A stretch of DNA of 64,000 bases from JBBKWH01 sp037968855 (GTDB taxonomy: Bacteria; Pseudomonadota; Gammaproteobacteria; Pseudomonadales; Moraxellaceae). The translations under genes and the position numbers were made by a program. The first letter of the stretch is position 1; each line of letters begins with the position of its first letter. The stretch lies in NCBI GenBank assembly GCA_037968855.1, contig JBBKWH010000095.1:1-64000 (forward strand). The letters run 5' to 3'. The notes beneath the pieces are model-generated. The model had not been told where the DNA came from and searched no databases. It saw only the letters and a list, made by a program, of their open reading frames with translations. Shown here in pieces: positions 45,887-55,147 of the stretch.

Positions 45887-48800
45887 ATGTCCGACACGAT
45901 CCGCCCAAACGACCCGCAGCAAGACCAGAGCCATCTGGAACAACTCGTGCGTGAAGGCTCATCGTTTGAGACCATTTTGCGCCGCCTGCGCGATCAAGGC
46001 GAACACCTGCGTCAAGGCATTCGCCAACTCAATACTGAACGAACTGCCGTGTTTGGCAGCGTCAATATGGCGATCTTGGGTCGGGCGCGTGTGCGAACCG
46101 AACAAAACGCCATTGCACGCGATGTGATCCAACTGGGTCAGCAACTGTTGTTTGGTTTTAACCTGCAATTGGGCCTGCGCAAGACCTTAAGCGTCGATGA
46201 CGTGTTTGTGCTGTATCACTTGGACGAACAAGACGATCAGTTTGAACTGACTGCGATCAACAGCGCCGGTACATTTTTGGCCGATGGCGGATTTTTGCGT
46301 GATTTTAATGAGTTGCAGCAGTATTACAGCCAAGCCTTTTTAAGCCAACTGATCCGTATGGACGGCAAGCTGTTGGCGGTTTTTCAGATTGGCGAAAAGG
46401 TCACTGATATTCGGGTGTTTCGTTGGGAGTTGTACCCCAACGGCAGCGTCAACCGCTATATCGACAACCGTGGCGAGCGCGATCTTAAATTTCCAGATCG
46501 CTTTGGCTTTAAATGGCAAGTCGCCGGACGGGATCGCCAAGTGCAAGGCCGCCAGCCGCACCTGAATATTCTGGACACGATTTTTGTTGATAACTTACGC
46601 GGTGACATCACCGTCAAAATCGAAAACAACACCAGCACGGGACAGGGCATTTTTTCTGATCCGGTCGAGATCGACTCGCAGTCTTTAGACGATGCCAGCT
46701 TTGAATACGCAGATCTGGGTAGCATGATTGTGCTGCGCATCTTGCCGTTTACCGAGACCACATGGCGTTATTACATCTATAACCGCGATACCCAAACGGT
46801 CTTGCGTGAGGATCAACTGGCTGGCTCCATCGTGCCGCTACCGGAGAATCACGGGCTGATTTTTCCGGCGGGGTTTTATCTATCAACCGGTGAACTAAAA
46901 ACCTACGATATCCCCGAGCAAGACTTTCGCTTTGTACGCAGCATTCGCGCACCGAATGGCGAAGACGTGCTGTTTGCTTTTTTTGCCCAAAAAACCGGCC
47001 ACGTCTTGCTGTATCGCTACAACTTAATCAGCAAGCAAACCGACACGCCGATGATCGGTCATGGCTATGCCCTACACGACAGTGGCCGCTTGGCGATTTT
47101 TCATGCCGAAGACGAACCAACCCAAGTGCATCCGCTGCAACTGTGGCATACGCCGTTTATGGCCGACCGTGTGCACGCCGAACAAGCCGATCAAAACCAA
47201 CATCCACTAGGCAAAATTGGCAACCCAGAATTAGTACGTGGCATTGCCGAACTCAACACCATCATCAAACTAATCGAGCAGCCAACCGGCAGCGCCCTGC
47301 ATTTTCATCGCTTGATCAAAACCATTGACCGCACGCTGGATCAATGTTTTTGGCTGGATGATTTGGCCGAGATCAGCTTGCAGCCGCAATTGATCGAGGC
47401 ACGGCAAAGCGCCGAGTTGATGATTGACGAATACGACAAAGTCCAAGCGATTCGCCAGCAATCCAATCAAGCGATTGATAGCGCCGCCACCACCCAAGCG
47501 CAACTGCTACGCGACCTCAAGCCCAACCAGTGGAAAAGCCCAGATGCCTTTGTCAGTTATCTAAAAATCCTGCGCGACCATCACGGTCAGTTGATGACGC
47601 TTAAAGATCGCCGCTATATCGCCCTTGAACGCTTACAGCAGTTAGAACAAGCGCTGCAACAGGCGCAAGATGATCTGACGATCAAAACCTTTGACTTCTT
47701 AGCCAGCGAGCAAGCCCTAGGCGGCTATCGCAACACCTTGGCCGAACTGTCCGAACAGGTCCGCCAAGCCGAGCGCCGCGAGCAACTGGCCACGCTGGTG
47801 GAACGCTACCGCGAGCTAACCCAAGGCTTGGACATGATCCAAAGCATGTTGGCCTCCATGAGCGGCGATAACACCACCCAACAAACCCAAATTGCCGACA
47901 ACATCTCCAGCATTTACGCCAGTATCAACCAACAACGCGCGCACGCCGAAGTGCGCTTGCGCGAGCAAGGCAGCGCCGAAGCACGGGCGCAATTTGCCGC
48001 GCGGATGCGCCTGTATGAGCAAAGTCTGGCCAATGGCATTAATGCGCTGACAGGGCCAGAAGACTGCGACCCGCTGCTGACCCGAATGCTGGATCAACTA
48101 CAAGAACTCGAAAGCCAGTTTGGCGAATTTGACGACTTTTTGGCCCTGATCTTGGCCGAGCGCGAACGCAGTCAAGAGAGCATTGAAGCACGCCGCCAAC
48201 AACTGCAAGAACAACGTCAGCGCCGCATCAACACCTTAAGCGATGCCAGCACGCGTATTTTACAAAACATCCGCCAGCGTACCGAACGCTTTGGGCAATT
48301 GGCCGAACTGCATGCGTTTTTTGCCAGCGATGCGATGGTACAAAAAGTGCGGCAAATGGCCGAGCAACTGCGCCAGATGGGCGCAAGCCTCGAAGCCGAT
48401 AGCGCCGCCAGCCAACTGCGCGCCGCGCAAGATGGCGCGATGCGTAGCGTGCGTGACCGCGCTGATATCTTTGAAGATGGCGGACAGGTGATCAAGCTTG
48501 GCCCGCGCCATCGCTTTAGTGTTAATCAACAGCAACTTGATCTAACTCTGTTGGTGCGTGACGGCCAACCGATGCTGCACCTGACCGGCACCCAGTTTTA
48601 TGAACCGCTGCACGATGCCAGACTGACCCCGCTGCAAGCCTATTGGGACATCAACCTACCGTCCGAGTCGCCACAGGTCTATCGGGCCGAATACTTGGCC
48701 TATCTGGTCATGCAACAACTGCTCATACAACAACAGGGCAAACCACAGCAAACGCCCATCAATGTGGCCGACCTTGCCGCGCTAACGGATTATATTCGCC

Positions 48801-51391
48801 AGTTTGCCTCGCCACGCTACCAAGAAGGCTACGAAAAAGGCATCCACGATGCCGATGCCGCGCTGATCGTCAGCACCTTATGGCCCGCGCAACAACAAGC
48901 CGGACTGCTGCGCTACTCACCGACTGCCCGCGCCATTGCCATGTTGTATTGGAGCGACCTTAACCAGCCTGACCAGACCAAGACAGACAGCGCCAAGACA
49001 AACAGCACCGAGCAAGCCAGCAGTCTATTGGCCCGTTGTCGCTCGGCTGGCACGCTCAAGACTGTGCTGGGCAGTGATCATTTGCAACGCAAGCTGAGCG
49101 CGCAACTATTGCCTACACTGCACAGCTTTTGCAGTAGTTTTGAATTGCCTGCCAGCAGCAGTCAGATCAGTCAAGCCGCCGATTATTTGGTGCAACAACT
49201 GGCGAATGGCGACAGTGCAAACAGCAATCTCAGCAGCGCAAAGCCCAGCTTTGTGATCAGCCAATACGCCAGCGATTTGGTCAGTCAGTTTAAGCAACAA
49301 CTGAGCAGCCACCAACGCGAATTCGAACAGGCACTAAGTGCCGCCAAAGGCCAACACGGTCTACGCTGGCAGATCACTGCCGAATGGCTACGCGCTTTTG
49401 CCGAGCAGCTAGATCAACCGGCTGCTCTACACTATTTGCCTGAAGCCATCGCTCTAATTAATCAAGACAGTACCCTGCTCACGCAAACCCAACATGTGAA
49501 ACTCAGCTTTGAGATTAGCGGGTTGATCGGCCAGCATCCGCGCATTCACAGCCAGACCTTAAGTCTGCAATTAGACGAATTTGCCGAGCGATTGGATCAT
49601 CATCAACACGTGGTGATGGCCGGTTGGCAGCAACTTCAACAGGTGCGCCAAGTGGTACTGCAAGAACAACGCGAACGCCTGCGCCTAGACGAATACACGC
49701 CCAAGCCGTTGTCCTCTTTTGTGCGCAATAAATTGATTTCCGAAAGCTATCTGCCGCTGATTGGGGACAATCTCGCCAAGCAAATTGGCACCGTGGGCGA
49801 AAACCGCCGTACCGATCTGATGGGTTTGCTGATGATGATCTCGCCACCGGGTTATGGCAAAACCACCTTGATGGAATACGTCGCCAGCCGTCTGGGCTTG
49901 ATCTTTATGAAGATCAATTGCCCAAGCTTAGGCCACGAGGTCACCTCATTAGACCCTGAACGCGCACCGCACTCCACGGCCCGCGCCGAGTTAATCAAGC
50001 TTAACCTTGCCTTAGAAATGGGCAATAACGTGATGCTGTATTTGGATGATATCCAACACACCAACCCAGAGTTTTTGCAAAAGTTTATCTCGTTGTGTGA
50101 TGGCAGCCGCCGCATTGAGGGCATCTGGCAAGGCCGCACCCAGACCTATGATTTGCGCGGTAAGCGCTTTTGTGTGGCAATGGCGGGCAACCCGTACACC
50201 GAAAGCGGCGAGGTGTTTAAGATTCCAGACATGTTGGCCAACCGTGCCGACATCTACAACTTGGGCGATGTACTGAGCGGCATGGAAGACGTGTTTGCCC
50301 TGTCGTATATCGAAAACGCGATTAGCTCTAGCCCGATCCTTGCGCCACTAGCGACCCGTGGTATGGAAGACTTTTATCGCTTTGCCGATCTAGCGCGTGG
50401 CCGCGAGGTCGCCAGTACCGACTTTGAACACGACTACAGCGCCGCCGAACGACAAGACATTGTCAACACCCTGCAAAACCTCTACACCGTGCGCGATACC
50501 GTGCTTAAGGTCAATCAAGCCTATATCGCCTCAAGCGCACAGGCCGATGCCTACCGCACCGAGCCAAATTTTCGCTTGCAAGGCAGTTACCGCAACATGA
50601 ACCGCTTGGCCGAAAAAATCTCGCCCATCATGACTGCCGCCGAGCTACAACGCTTGGTCGATGATCATTACGTCGGCGAAGCACAATTGCTAACCCAAGG
50701 CGCAGAAGAAAACCTACTCAAACTCAAAGAAATGCGCGGCACTTTAAACCCAGATGAAGCCCAACGCTGGGCCGAGATCAAACTGGAATATCAACGCCGT
50801 CAGCAAGCCGGTGGTGATCAAGACACCGGCGTTAAAGTGGTCCGGCAATTGGGCTTTATTGCCGAGGGGCTGAACAATGGCTTAAGCCACCTCAAGCAAG
50901 CAGCCAGCGAACAACAGGTTCATCATCGTCAACTGTACGAACATGGGATCAGCCAACACAGCGCCAGCCTTGAACAAGCCAAGCAGCAACAGAGCCATCT
51001 GCATGACCTGATCAGCCAATTGATCAACCGACTGGGCGAGCAATTGCATCAACTGGATCTTGCACCCAACATTGCCGTCAACGTGGCCGAGCCAGTGGGC
51101 ATGCAAGAAGCCATGCGCCAACTCACCGCAGTGCTGAATCAAAGCCTACTGGCCCTACAACCGACCGAACAACAACTTAGCCAAGCCAGCAGCATCAACA
51201 ACAACGCCAAACAAACCCAACAAGCCGTCGAGGATGTCAAAACCTCGCTCCAGCAACTGGGCCAACAAATCAGCGAACTGAAGCTCAGCAGTGTTGGCGT
51301 GCAGCAACACGCACCTGCATCATCGCCAACCTACATTGAATATCCTGATGGGCCACGGCCACCGCCTTTGCCACCTAAGGTAACGGAATAG
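45887..51391 (+). CDS. Giant coiled-coil AAA+ ATPase of the YqiJ/flotillin locus
   Basis: This product of about 1834 residues is probably cytosolic. Residues 1-430 look beta-rich and propeller-like, with repeated strands such as FAFFAQKTGHVLLYRYN. Residues 440-800 are long coiled coils. A middle domain (about 830-1290) is mixed. The AAA+ module starts near 1290, with Walker A PPGYGKTT (Gly1322 onward), Walker B LYLDDIQH (Asp1387-Asp1388), a sensor-1-like AMAGNP near 1431, and a possible Arg finger in NRADIYNLGD. More coiled coil and a proline-rich end (DGPRPPPLPPK) follow. Databases call such proteins DNA repair ATPase on little evidence. It is probably cotranscribed with yqiJ and yqiK. The ATG at 45887 is preferred; one five codons earlier is possible. 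Confidence 0.85.
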   Translation: MSDTIRPNDPQQDQSHLEQLVREGSSFETILRRLRDQGEHLRQGIRQLNTERTAVFGSVNMAILGRARVRTEQNAIARDVIQLGQQLLFGFNLQLGLRKTLSVDDVFVLYHLDEQDDQFELTAINSAGTFLADGGFLRDFNELQQYYSQAFLSQLIRMDGKLLAVFQIGEKVTDIRVFRWELYPNGSVNRYIDNRGERDLKFPDRFGFKWQVAGRDRQVQGRQPHLNILDTIFVDNLRGDITVKIENNTSTGQGIFSDPVEIDSQSLDDASFEYADLGSMIVLRILPFTETTWRYYIYNRDTQTVLREDQLAGSIVPLPENHGLIFPAGFYLSTGELKTYDIPEQDFRFVRSIRAPNGEDVLFAFFAQKTGHVLLYRYNLISKQTDTPMIGHGYALHDSGRLAIFHAEDEPTQVHPLQLWHTPFMADRVHAEQADQNQHPLGKIGNPELVRGIAELNTIIKLIEQPTGSALHFHRLIKTIDRTLDQCFWLDDLAEISLQPQLIEARQSAELMIDEYDKVQAIRQQSNQAIDSAATTQAQLLRDLKPNQWKSPDAFVSYLKILRDHHGQLMTLKDRRYIALERLQQLEQALQQAQDDLTIKTFDFLASEQALGGYRNTLAELSEQVRQAERREQLATLVERYRELTQGLDMIQSMLASMSGDNTTQQTQIADNISSIYASINQQRAHAEVRLREQGSAEARAQFAARMRLYEQSLANGINALTGPEDCDPLLTRMLDQLQELESQFGEFDDFLALILAERERSQESIEARRQQLQEQRQRRINTLSDASTRILQNIRQRTERFGQLAELHAFFASDAMVQKVRQMAEQLRQMGASLEADSAASQLRAAQDGAMRSVRDRADIFEDGGQVIKLGPRHRFSVNQQQLDLTLLVRDGQPMLHLTGTQFYEPLHDARLTPLQAYWDINLPSESPQVYRAEYLAYLVMQQLLIQQQGKPQQTPINVADLAALTDYIRQFASPRYQEGYEKGIHDADAALIVSTLWPAQQQAGLLRYSPTARAIAMLYWSDLNQPDQTKTDSAKTNSTEQASSLLARCRSAGTLKTVLGSDHLQRKLSAQLLPTLHSFCSSFELPASSSQISQAADYLVQQLANGDSANSNLSSAKPSFVISQYASDLVSQFKQQLSSHQREFEQALSAAKGQHGLRWQITAEWLRAFAEQLDQPAALHYLPEAIALINQDSTLLTQTQHVKLSFEISGLIGQHPRIHSQTLSLQLDEFAERLDHHQHVVMAGWQQLQQVRQVVLQEQRERLRLDEYTPKPLSSFVRNKLISESYLPLIGDNLAKQIGTVGENRRTDLMGLLMMISPPGYGKTTLMEYVASRLGLIFMKINCPSLGHEVTSLDPERAPHSTARAELIKLNLALEMGNNVMLYLDDIQHTNPEFLQKFISLCDGSRRIEGIWQGRTQTYDLRGKRFCVAMAGNPYTESGEVFKIPDMLANRADIYNLGDVLSGMEDVFALSYIENAISSSPILAPLATRGMEDFYRFADLARGREVASTDFEHDYSAAERQDIVNTLQNLYTVRDTVLKVNQAYIASSAQADAYRTEPNFRLQGSYRNMNRLAEKISPIMTAAELQRLVDDHYVGEAQLLTQGAEENLLKLKEMRGTLNPDEAQRWAEIKLEYQRRQQAGGDQDTGVKVVRQLGFIAEGLNNGLSHLKQAASEQQVHHRQLYEHGISQHSASLEQAKQQQSHLHDLISQLINRLGEQLHQLDLAPNIAVNVAEPVGMQEAMRQLTAVLNQSLLALQPTEQQLSQASSINNNAKQTQQAVEDVKTSLQQLGQQISELKLSSVGVQQHAPASSPTYIEYPDGPRPPPLPPKVTE

Positions 51392-51468
51392 CATTGATTC
51401 GCTTAAAAAAACAAGGCACACCCAAGCGCACCCTGTTGAAAAAACTGTCAGATACAGCCCAACCCGAT

Positions 51469-52017
51469 TTAAGCTTTGGCCCACTCTGTGGTGGTTTTTG
51501 CGCCGCGTGCATGCAGCAATTTGAGCGTGGCTTCTTCTTCTGGCAGCGCATCAGACCATTCGATCAGGTCAAAATCGACATCAAACCATAGATCACTAAT
51601 CGACGACAAAATGGTCATGCCATCATCATCAAGTTTGTTAGGATCAACACCAGCATCCAGCAACTTGGTCACCACGGGTACACAGGCTGCGCTGGCAGCA
51701 TCCCACAACGGGCCAAAAAACTCCTCAACATCCCACATGTGAATATTGGCTTTGGCCGCAATTAAAGCATCAACAATAGCCATATATGGGGTGAGCAAAC
51801 GGGCTTTTTCTTCTTCTGACAATGGCGCTTCGGTTTCGTAGCCATGTACCACCGCTTCCCACCACGAAAACAACTGATCACAGATCTGGGTCAACGGTGG
51901 GCCAAGTTCTGGGTCCAAAAAATTTGGGTTCACATCGGCGGCCAAAAGCTGCTTGACGGCTTCGACATCGAGCGCGCTAATCGCTTGGGTCAGGGCCATT
52001 TGTTGTTGGTCTAACAT
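51469..52017 (-). CDS. Ankyrin-repeat-like protein
   Basis: This small soluble acidic protein of 182 residues fits two or three degenerate ankyrin repeats: ALDVEAVKQLLAADVNPNFL near the start and PVVTKLLDAGVDPNKLDDDG near residue 125. Ankyrin repeats mediate protein binding. GAGGAG lies about 9 nt before the ATG at 52015-52017; a longer upstream frame is unsupported. It is convergent with the giant ATPase gene (77 nt apart). The function is unknown; nothing shows it belongs to the ATPase system. Confidence 0.72.
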   Translation of the reverse strand: MLDQQQMALTQAISALDVEAVKQLLAADVNPNFLDPELGPPLTQICDQLFSWWEAVVHGYETEAPLSEEEKARLLTPYMAIVDALIAAKANIHMWDVEEFFGPLWDAASAACVPVVTKLLDAGVDPNKLDDDGMTILSSISDLWFDVDFDLIEWSDALPEEEATLKLLHARGAKTTTEWAKA

Positions 52018-52398
52018 GACGACGAACTCCTCAAAAAAGTTCGGCCATTTTGTCACGTCTGATATGAATGCGCCGTGACCTTTGACAGTTTTTCGTGATT
52101 TGATCGTTAAATAACGGAGCGGCATGCGGTGTTGTCACAATTGATTGGGCCATTCCCCATCAAAAATATTTCAAAAACAGCTAGGTGATCCATCACCCGA
52201 TCATTGATTACTGGTCATACATGTTCTTTTATAGGCTGATGGTTTTACCAACCACAACAGCATCAACCACGCGTTACATCACGGCTAAAACAAGGCGATC
52301 CGGCCAGACGCTACTGGCCGAGATCGCAACAGGACAATCCGATTCATCAACATATTGATGCAGGCATGCCGCCATCACGACGGGAAAGATCACCTGCA
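52018..52398. other. Intergenic region with one perfect hairpin
   Basis: No protein gene is supported in these 380 bp. At 52301-52320 CGGCCAG and CTGGCCG form a perfect 7-bp stem with a 6-nt loop, flanked by GATC on both sides, without a T-run. The stretch also holds the likely promoter of the ankyrin-like gene and the 3' region of the small membrane protein. Confidence 0.45.
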
Positions 52399-52587
52399 TT
52401 AGCGATGAATCAAGCGATACGATGAGGCACGGACAAAACGACGGCGCTCATTAGGCATGACGTGGCTACGTTCTTCTGGACGACGAAAGCGATCCAAAAT
52501 GATAGTACCCAGTCGACCCACCACAATAGCGGCAAATAGCATCAACATGACAAAGAACACCGGATGAACGTCTGATAGCATCAACAT
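52399..52587 (-). CDS. Small single-pass membrane protein
   Basis: This 62-residue protein has one hydrophobic helix (VHPVFFVMLMLFAAIVVGRL) and a basic cytoplasmic tail rich in Arg (DRFRRPEERS, ERRRFVRASS). A GAGGAG site sits 8 nt before the ATG at 52585-52587, which supports translation. No family was recognised. It stands alone with about 370 bp of empty DNA on each side. Confidence 0.6.
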   Translation of the reverse strand: MLMLSDVHPVFFVMLMLFAAIVVGRLGTIILDRFRRPEERSHVMPNERRRFVRASSYRLIHR

Positions 52588-52959
52588 GATGTTGACTCCT
52601 CTATGAATTAAACATGGGTTTAGACATCAAGCGCAGCAAACTCAATGAACAGATGTTCACTGAACTGCGCTTGGCTTAAACATATAGAAATTTATGTGAT
52701 GAGCATCACGCTACTTGTCCGACAAGATTTAAAAAAACACAATGAATACTGAATCTTGTCTAACAGCTAGACACAAATGTAAGCAAATATAATTGTTGTA
52801 TGCAAAGCCTGTTAACCACTGCTTTTAAATCATTAAAGACGCATCGCGCATGCACACACAAAAACAGGTGACCAAAAAAAGCCCGCAAATCTGCGGGCAA
52901 AGGAGGGTACAACAAACAGCAGTCACAGCATCTCGCTGTTATCTCACTACCACAACGCC
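52588..52959 (-). terminator. actP terminator within an otherwise empty intergenic region
   Basis: On the minus strand TTGCCCGCAG-ATT-TGCGGGCTTTTTTT (52874-52898) is a strong terminator about 60 nt after the actP stop. The rest of this stretch, toward 52588, is AT-rich and probably holds the promoter of the 62-residue membrane protein. No other gene is seen. Confidence 0.75.
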
Positions 52960-54669
52960 TTAATGATCACTGGCTTGACTGGCACCAATGCCGGTCATTG
53001 AACGGACAAACTGCTCATCAAAGCTCTCGCGTTCGGCTTTGGCCCGTTCGCTATGGTCAGTCACCGAGCCAATCCAGCAACCCAAGAAGGCCAAGGTCAT
53101 CGAGAACAATGCCGGATTGGTATACGGAATCGGCGCGCTGTCGCTAATGTGCAAGGTTTCCACCCAGACCGCTTTGGTCAAGGCAATAAACAGCACCGAC
53201 GACACCAAGCCCAACACGCCGCCAATCACCGCGCCACGCGTGGTGAGACCACGCCAAAACATCGACAACAACAACACAGGGAAGTTGGCCGAGGCCGCCA
53301 CCGCAAAGGCCAGACCGACCATAAAGGCAACGTTTTGTTTTTCAAAGGCAATGCCCAGCAACATGGCCAGCAGACCCAAGCCCAACACGGCCATTTTGGA
53401 CACGCGCATTTCTTGCTTTTCGGTGGCACGACCATGCGCAATCACATTGGCATACAAGTCATGTGATACCGCCGATGCGCCCGATAAGGTCAGACCGGCA
53501 ACCACTGCCAAGATGGTGGCAAAAGCAACCGCCGAGATAAAGCCCAAAAACCAGCTTCCGCCCAAGGCATGCGACAAATGAACCGCTGCCATATTGCCAC
53601 CACCGAGCAACTCAAGTTTGCCGGTTTCGGCCATTTTGGCCAGATCCAAATACTGCGGGTTTTGCGCCACGAACAAGATCGCACCAAAGCCAATGATAAA
53701 GGTCAGCAGATAGAAGTAACCAATAAATCCAGTGGCAAAAAACACCGATTTACGCGATTCTTTGGCACTGTTGACGGTAAAAAAGCGCATCAAAATGTGT
53801 GGCAAACCCGCCGTACCAAACATCAGCGCCACACCCAAAGAAATGGCATCAATCGGATTGCTGATCAATGAACCCGGCCCCATGATCTTCATGCCGTCGG
53901 TGTTGTTGACCTTGCCGTACACATCTACCGCGCTGGCAAACATTGATTCAAGACTAAAGTCATACGCCTTGAGCACCATAAAGGCCATAAATGACGCGCC
54001 ACATAGCAGCAACACTGCCTTGATGATTTGCACCCACGTGGTCGCCAACATCCCGCCAAACAGCACATAGGCCATCATCAGTACGCCCACCACCACCACA
54101 GCGATGTTGTAGTTCAGGCCAAACAACAGCTTGATCAACTGTCCTGCCCCAACCATCTGGGCAATCAAATAAAACGCCACCACCACCAACGTACTGACCG
54201 CTGCCATGGTGCGCACAGGCCGTCGACCTAAGCGATAGGCCACCACATCAGCAAAGGTGTATTTGCCCAAGTTGCGCAAGCGTTCGGCAATCACAAACAA
54301 GATGATCGGCCAGCCGACCAAAAAGCCAATCGAGTACAGCAAGCCGTCATAGCCCTTGCTAAACACCATCGCCGAGATGCCCAAAAACGACGCAGCCGAC
54401 ATAAAATCACCGGCAATCGCAAGGCCGTTTTTAAAGCCCGAAATCCCACCACCAGCGGTATAAAAATCGGATGCCGATTGGGTTTTGCTGGCGGCCCATT
54501 TGGTAATAAATAAGGTCAAACCGACAAACAATACAAACATGCCAATGGCAGTCCAGTTGGTCGCTTGTTGGGCAGCCTGACCAAAATCACCGCCAGCGGC
54601 CATTGCACCCATGGGCAATAGTGACAGTAGGCTGAGTAAGCCCAAACCCAGTGAGGAGATGCGACTCAT
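52960..54669 (-). CDS. actP: Cation/acetate symporter
   Basis: ActP is a sodium:solute symporter family permease that takes up acetate and related short-chain acids. The 569-residue protein has an N-terminal signal-like segment (LLSLLSLLPMGAMAAGG) and about 13 membrane helices. Family blocks are ASDFYTAGGGISGFKNGLAIAG, FMSAASFLGISAMVF and LMFGTAGLPHILMRFFTV. Its ATG overlaps the stop of the DUF485 gene by 4 nt, the yjcH-actP coupling of E. coli. The sensor kinase crbS is divergent from this pair. Confidence 0.94.
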   Translation of the reverse strand: MSRISSLGLGLLSLLSLLPMGAMAAGGDFGQAAQQATNWTAIGMFVLFVGLTLFITKWAASKTQSASDFYTAGGGISGFKNGLAIAGDFMSAASFLGISAMVFSKGYDGLLYSIGFLVGWPIILFVIAERLRNLGKYTFADVVAYRLGRRPVRTMAAVSTLVVVAFYLIAQMVGAGQLIKLLFGLNYNIAVVVVGVLMMAYVLFGGMLATTWVQIIKAVLLLCGASFMAFMVLKAYDFSLESMFASAVDVYGKVNNTDGMKIMGPGSLISNPIDAISLGVALMFGTAGLPHILMRFFTVNSAKESRKSVFFATGFIGYFYLLTFIIGFGAILFVAQNPQYLDLAKMAETGKLELLGGGNMAAVHLSHALGGSWFLGFISAVAFATILAVVAGLTLSGASAVSHDLYANVIAHGRATEKQEMRVSKMAVLGLGLLAMLLGIAFEKQNVAFMVGLAFAVAASANFPVLLLSMFWRGLTTRGAVIGGVLGLVSSVLFIALTKAVWVETLHISDSAPIPYTNPALFSMTLAFLGCWIGSVTDHSERAKAERESFDEQFVRSMTGIGASQASDH

Positions 54670-54986
54670 GATTTCACCTCTTCAACCACACGGCGGGTCA
54701 GCTCGTCAAAACGACTGTTGGCATACCAGACATACACGCCAGACAGTACAAAGGCCGACAAAATCACCGCCACGCCCAACGGCATGCCCACAGTGGTGAC
54801 ACCGCCCGATAGCGATTGGCTTAAGGTCTCTGGTGACAGCGCAACCAGTAACACAAAGCCAAAATAAATCACCAATTGAATGATGGTGAGTGTCCAGCCC
54901 AAGCGCACTTTTTGTCGAACCAAGGTCTTAAAGCCTTGATCATTTAAAATGGCCTGAACGCGCTTTTGCTCCATCGTCTTGTTCAT
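54666..54986 (-). CDS. yjcH: DUF485 membrane protein YjcH
   Basis: This 106-residue inner-membrane protein with two helices (LTIIQLVIYFGFVLLVAL and LGVAVILSAFVLSGVYVWY) fits DUF485, including the opening FKTLVRQKVRLGWTL. In E. coli yjcH lies between acs and actP. The ATG at 54984-54986 has TGGAGC upstream and is preferred over an ATG five codons earlier. It is the first gene of the yjcH-actP operon. Confidence 0.92.
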   Translation of the reverse strand: MNKTMEQKRVQAILNDQGFKTLVRQKVRLGWTLTIIQLVIYFGFVLLVALSPETLSQSLSGGVTTVGMPLGVAVILSAFVLSGVYVWYANSRFDELTRRVVEEVKS

Positions 54987-55147
54987 GATGCGATGCTCCA
55001 TGCAGATCAGAATAATTCACCCTTTGACCATACCTAGATTGCATGCGCTTGGAACTTCGACTTTGGTCGATGAGACCACACCAAACAGATCAGTGGCCGG
55101 TATGATCAATCCATTACCATCAACACGCCCACGCGCAAGGACTGCCC

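Noticed and set aside
51394..51591. 65-codon frame directly after the giant ATPase gene
   Set aside because: It overlaps the ankyrin-like gene on the other strand, lacks a ribosome site and has no recognisable features.
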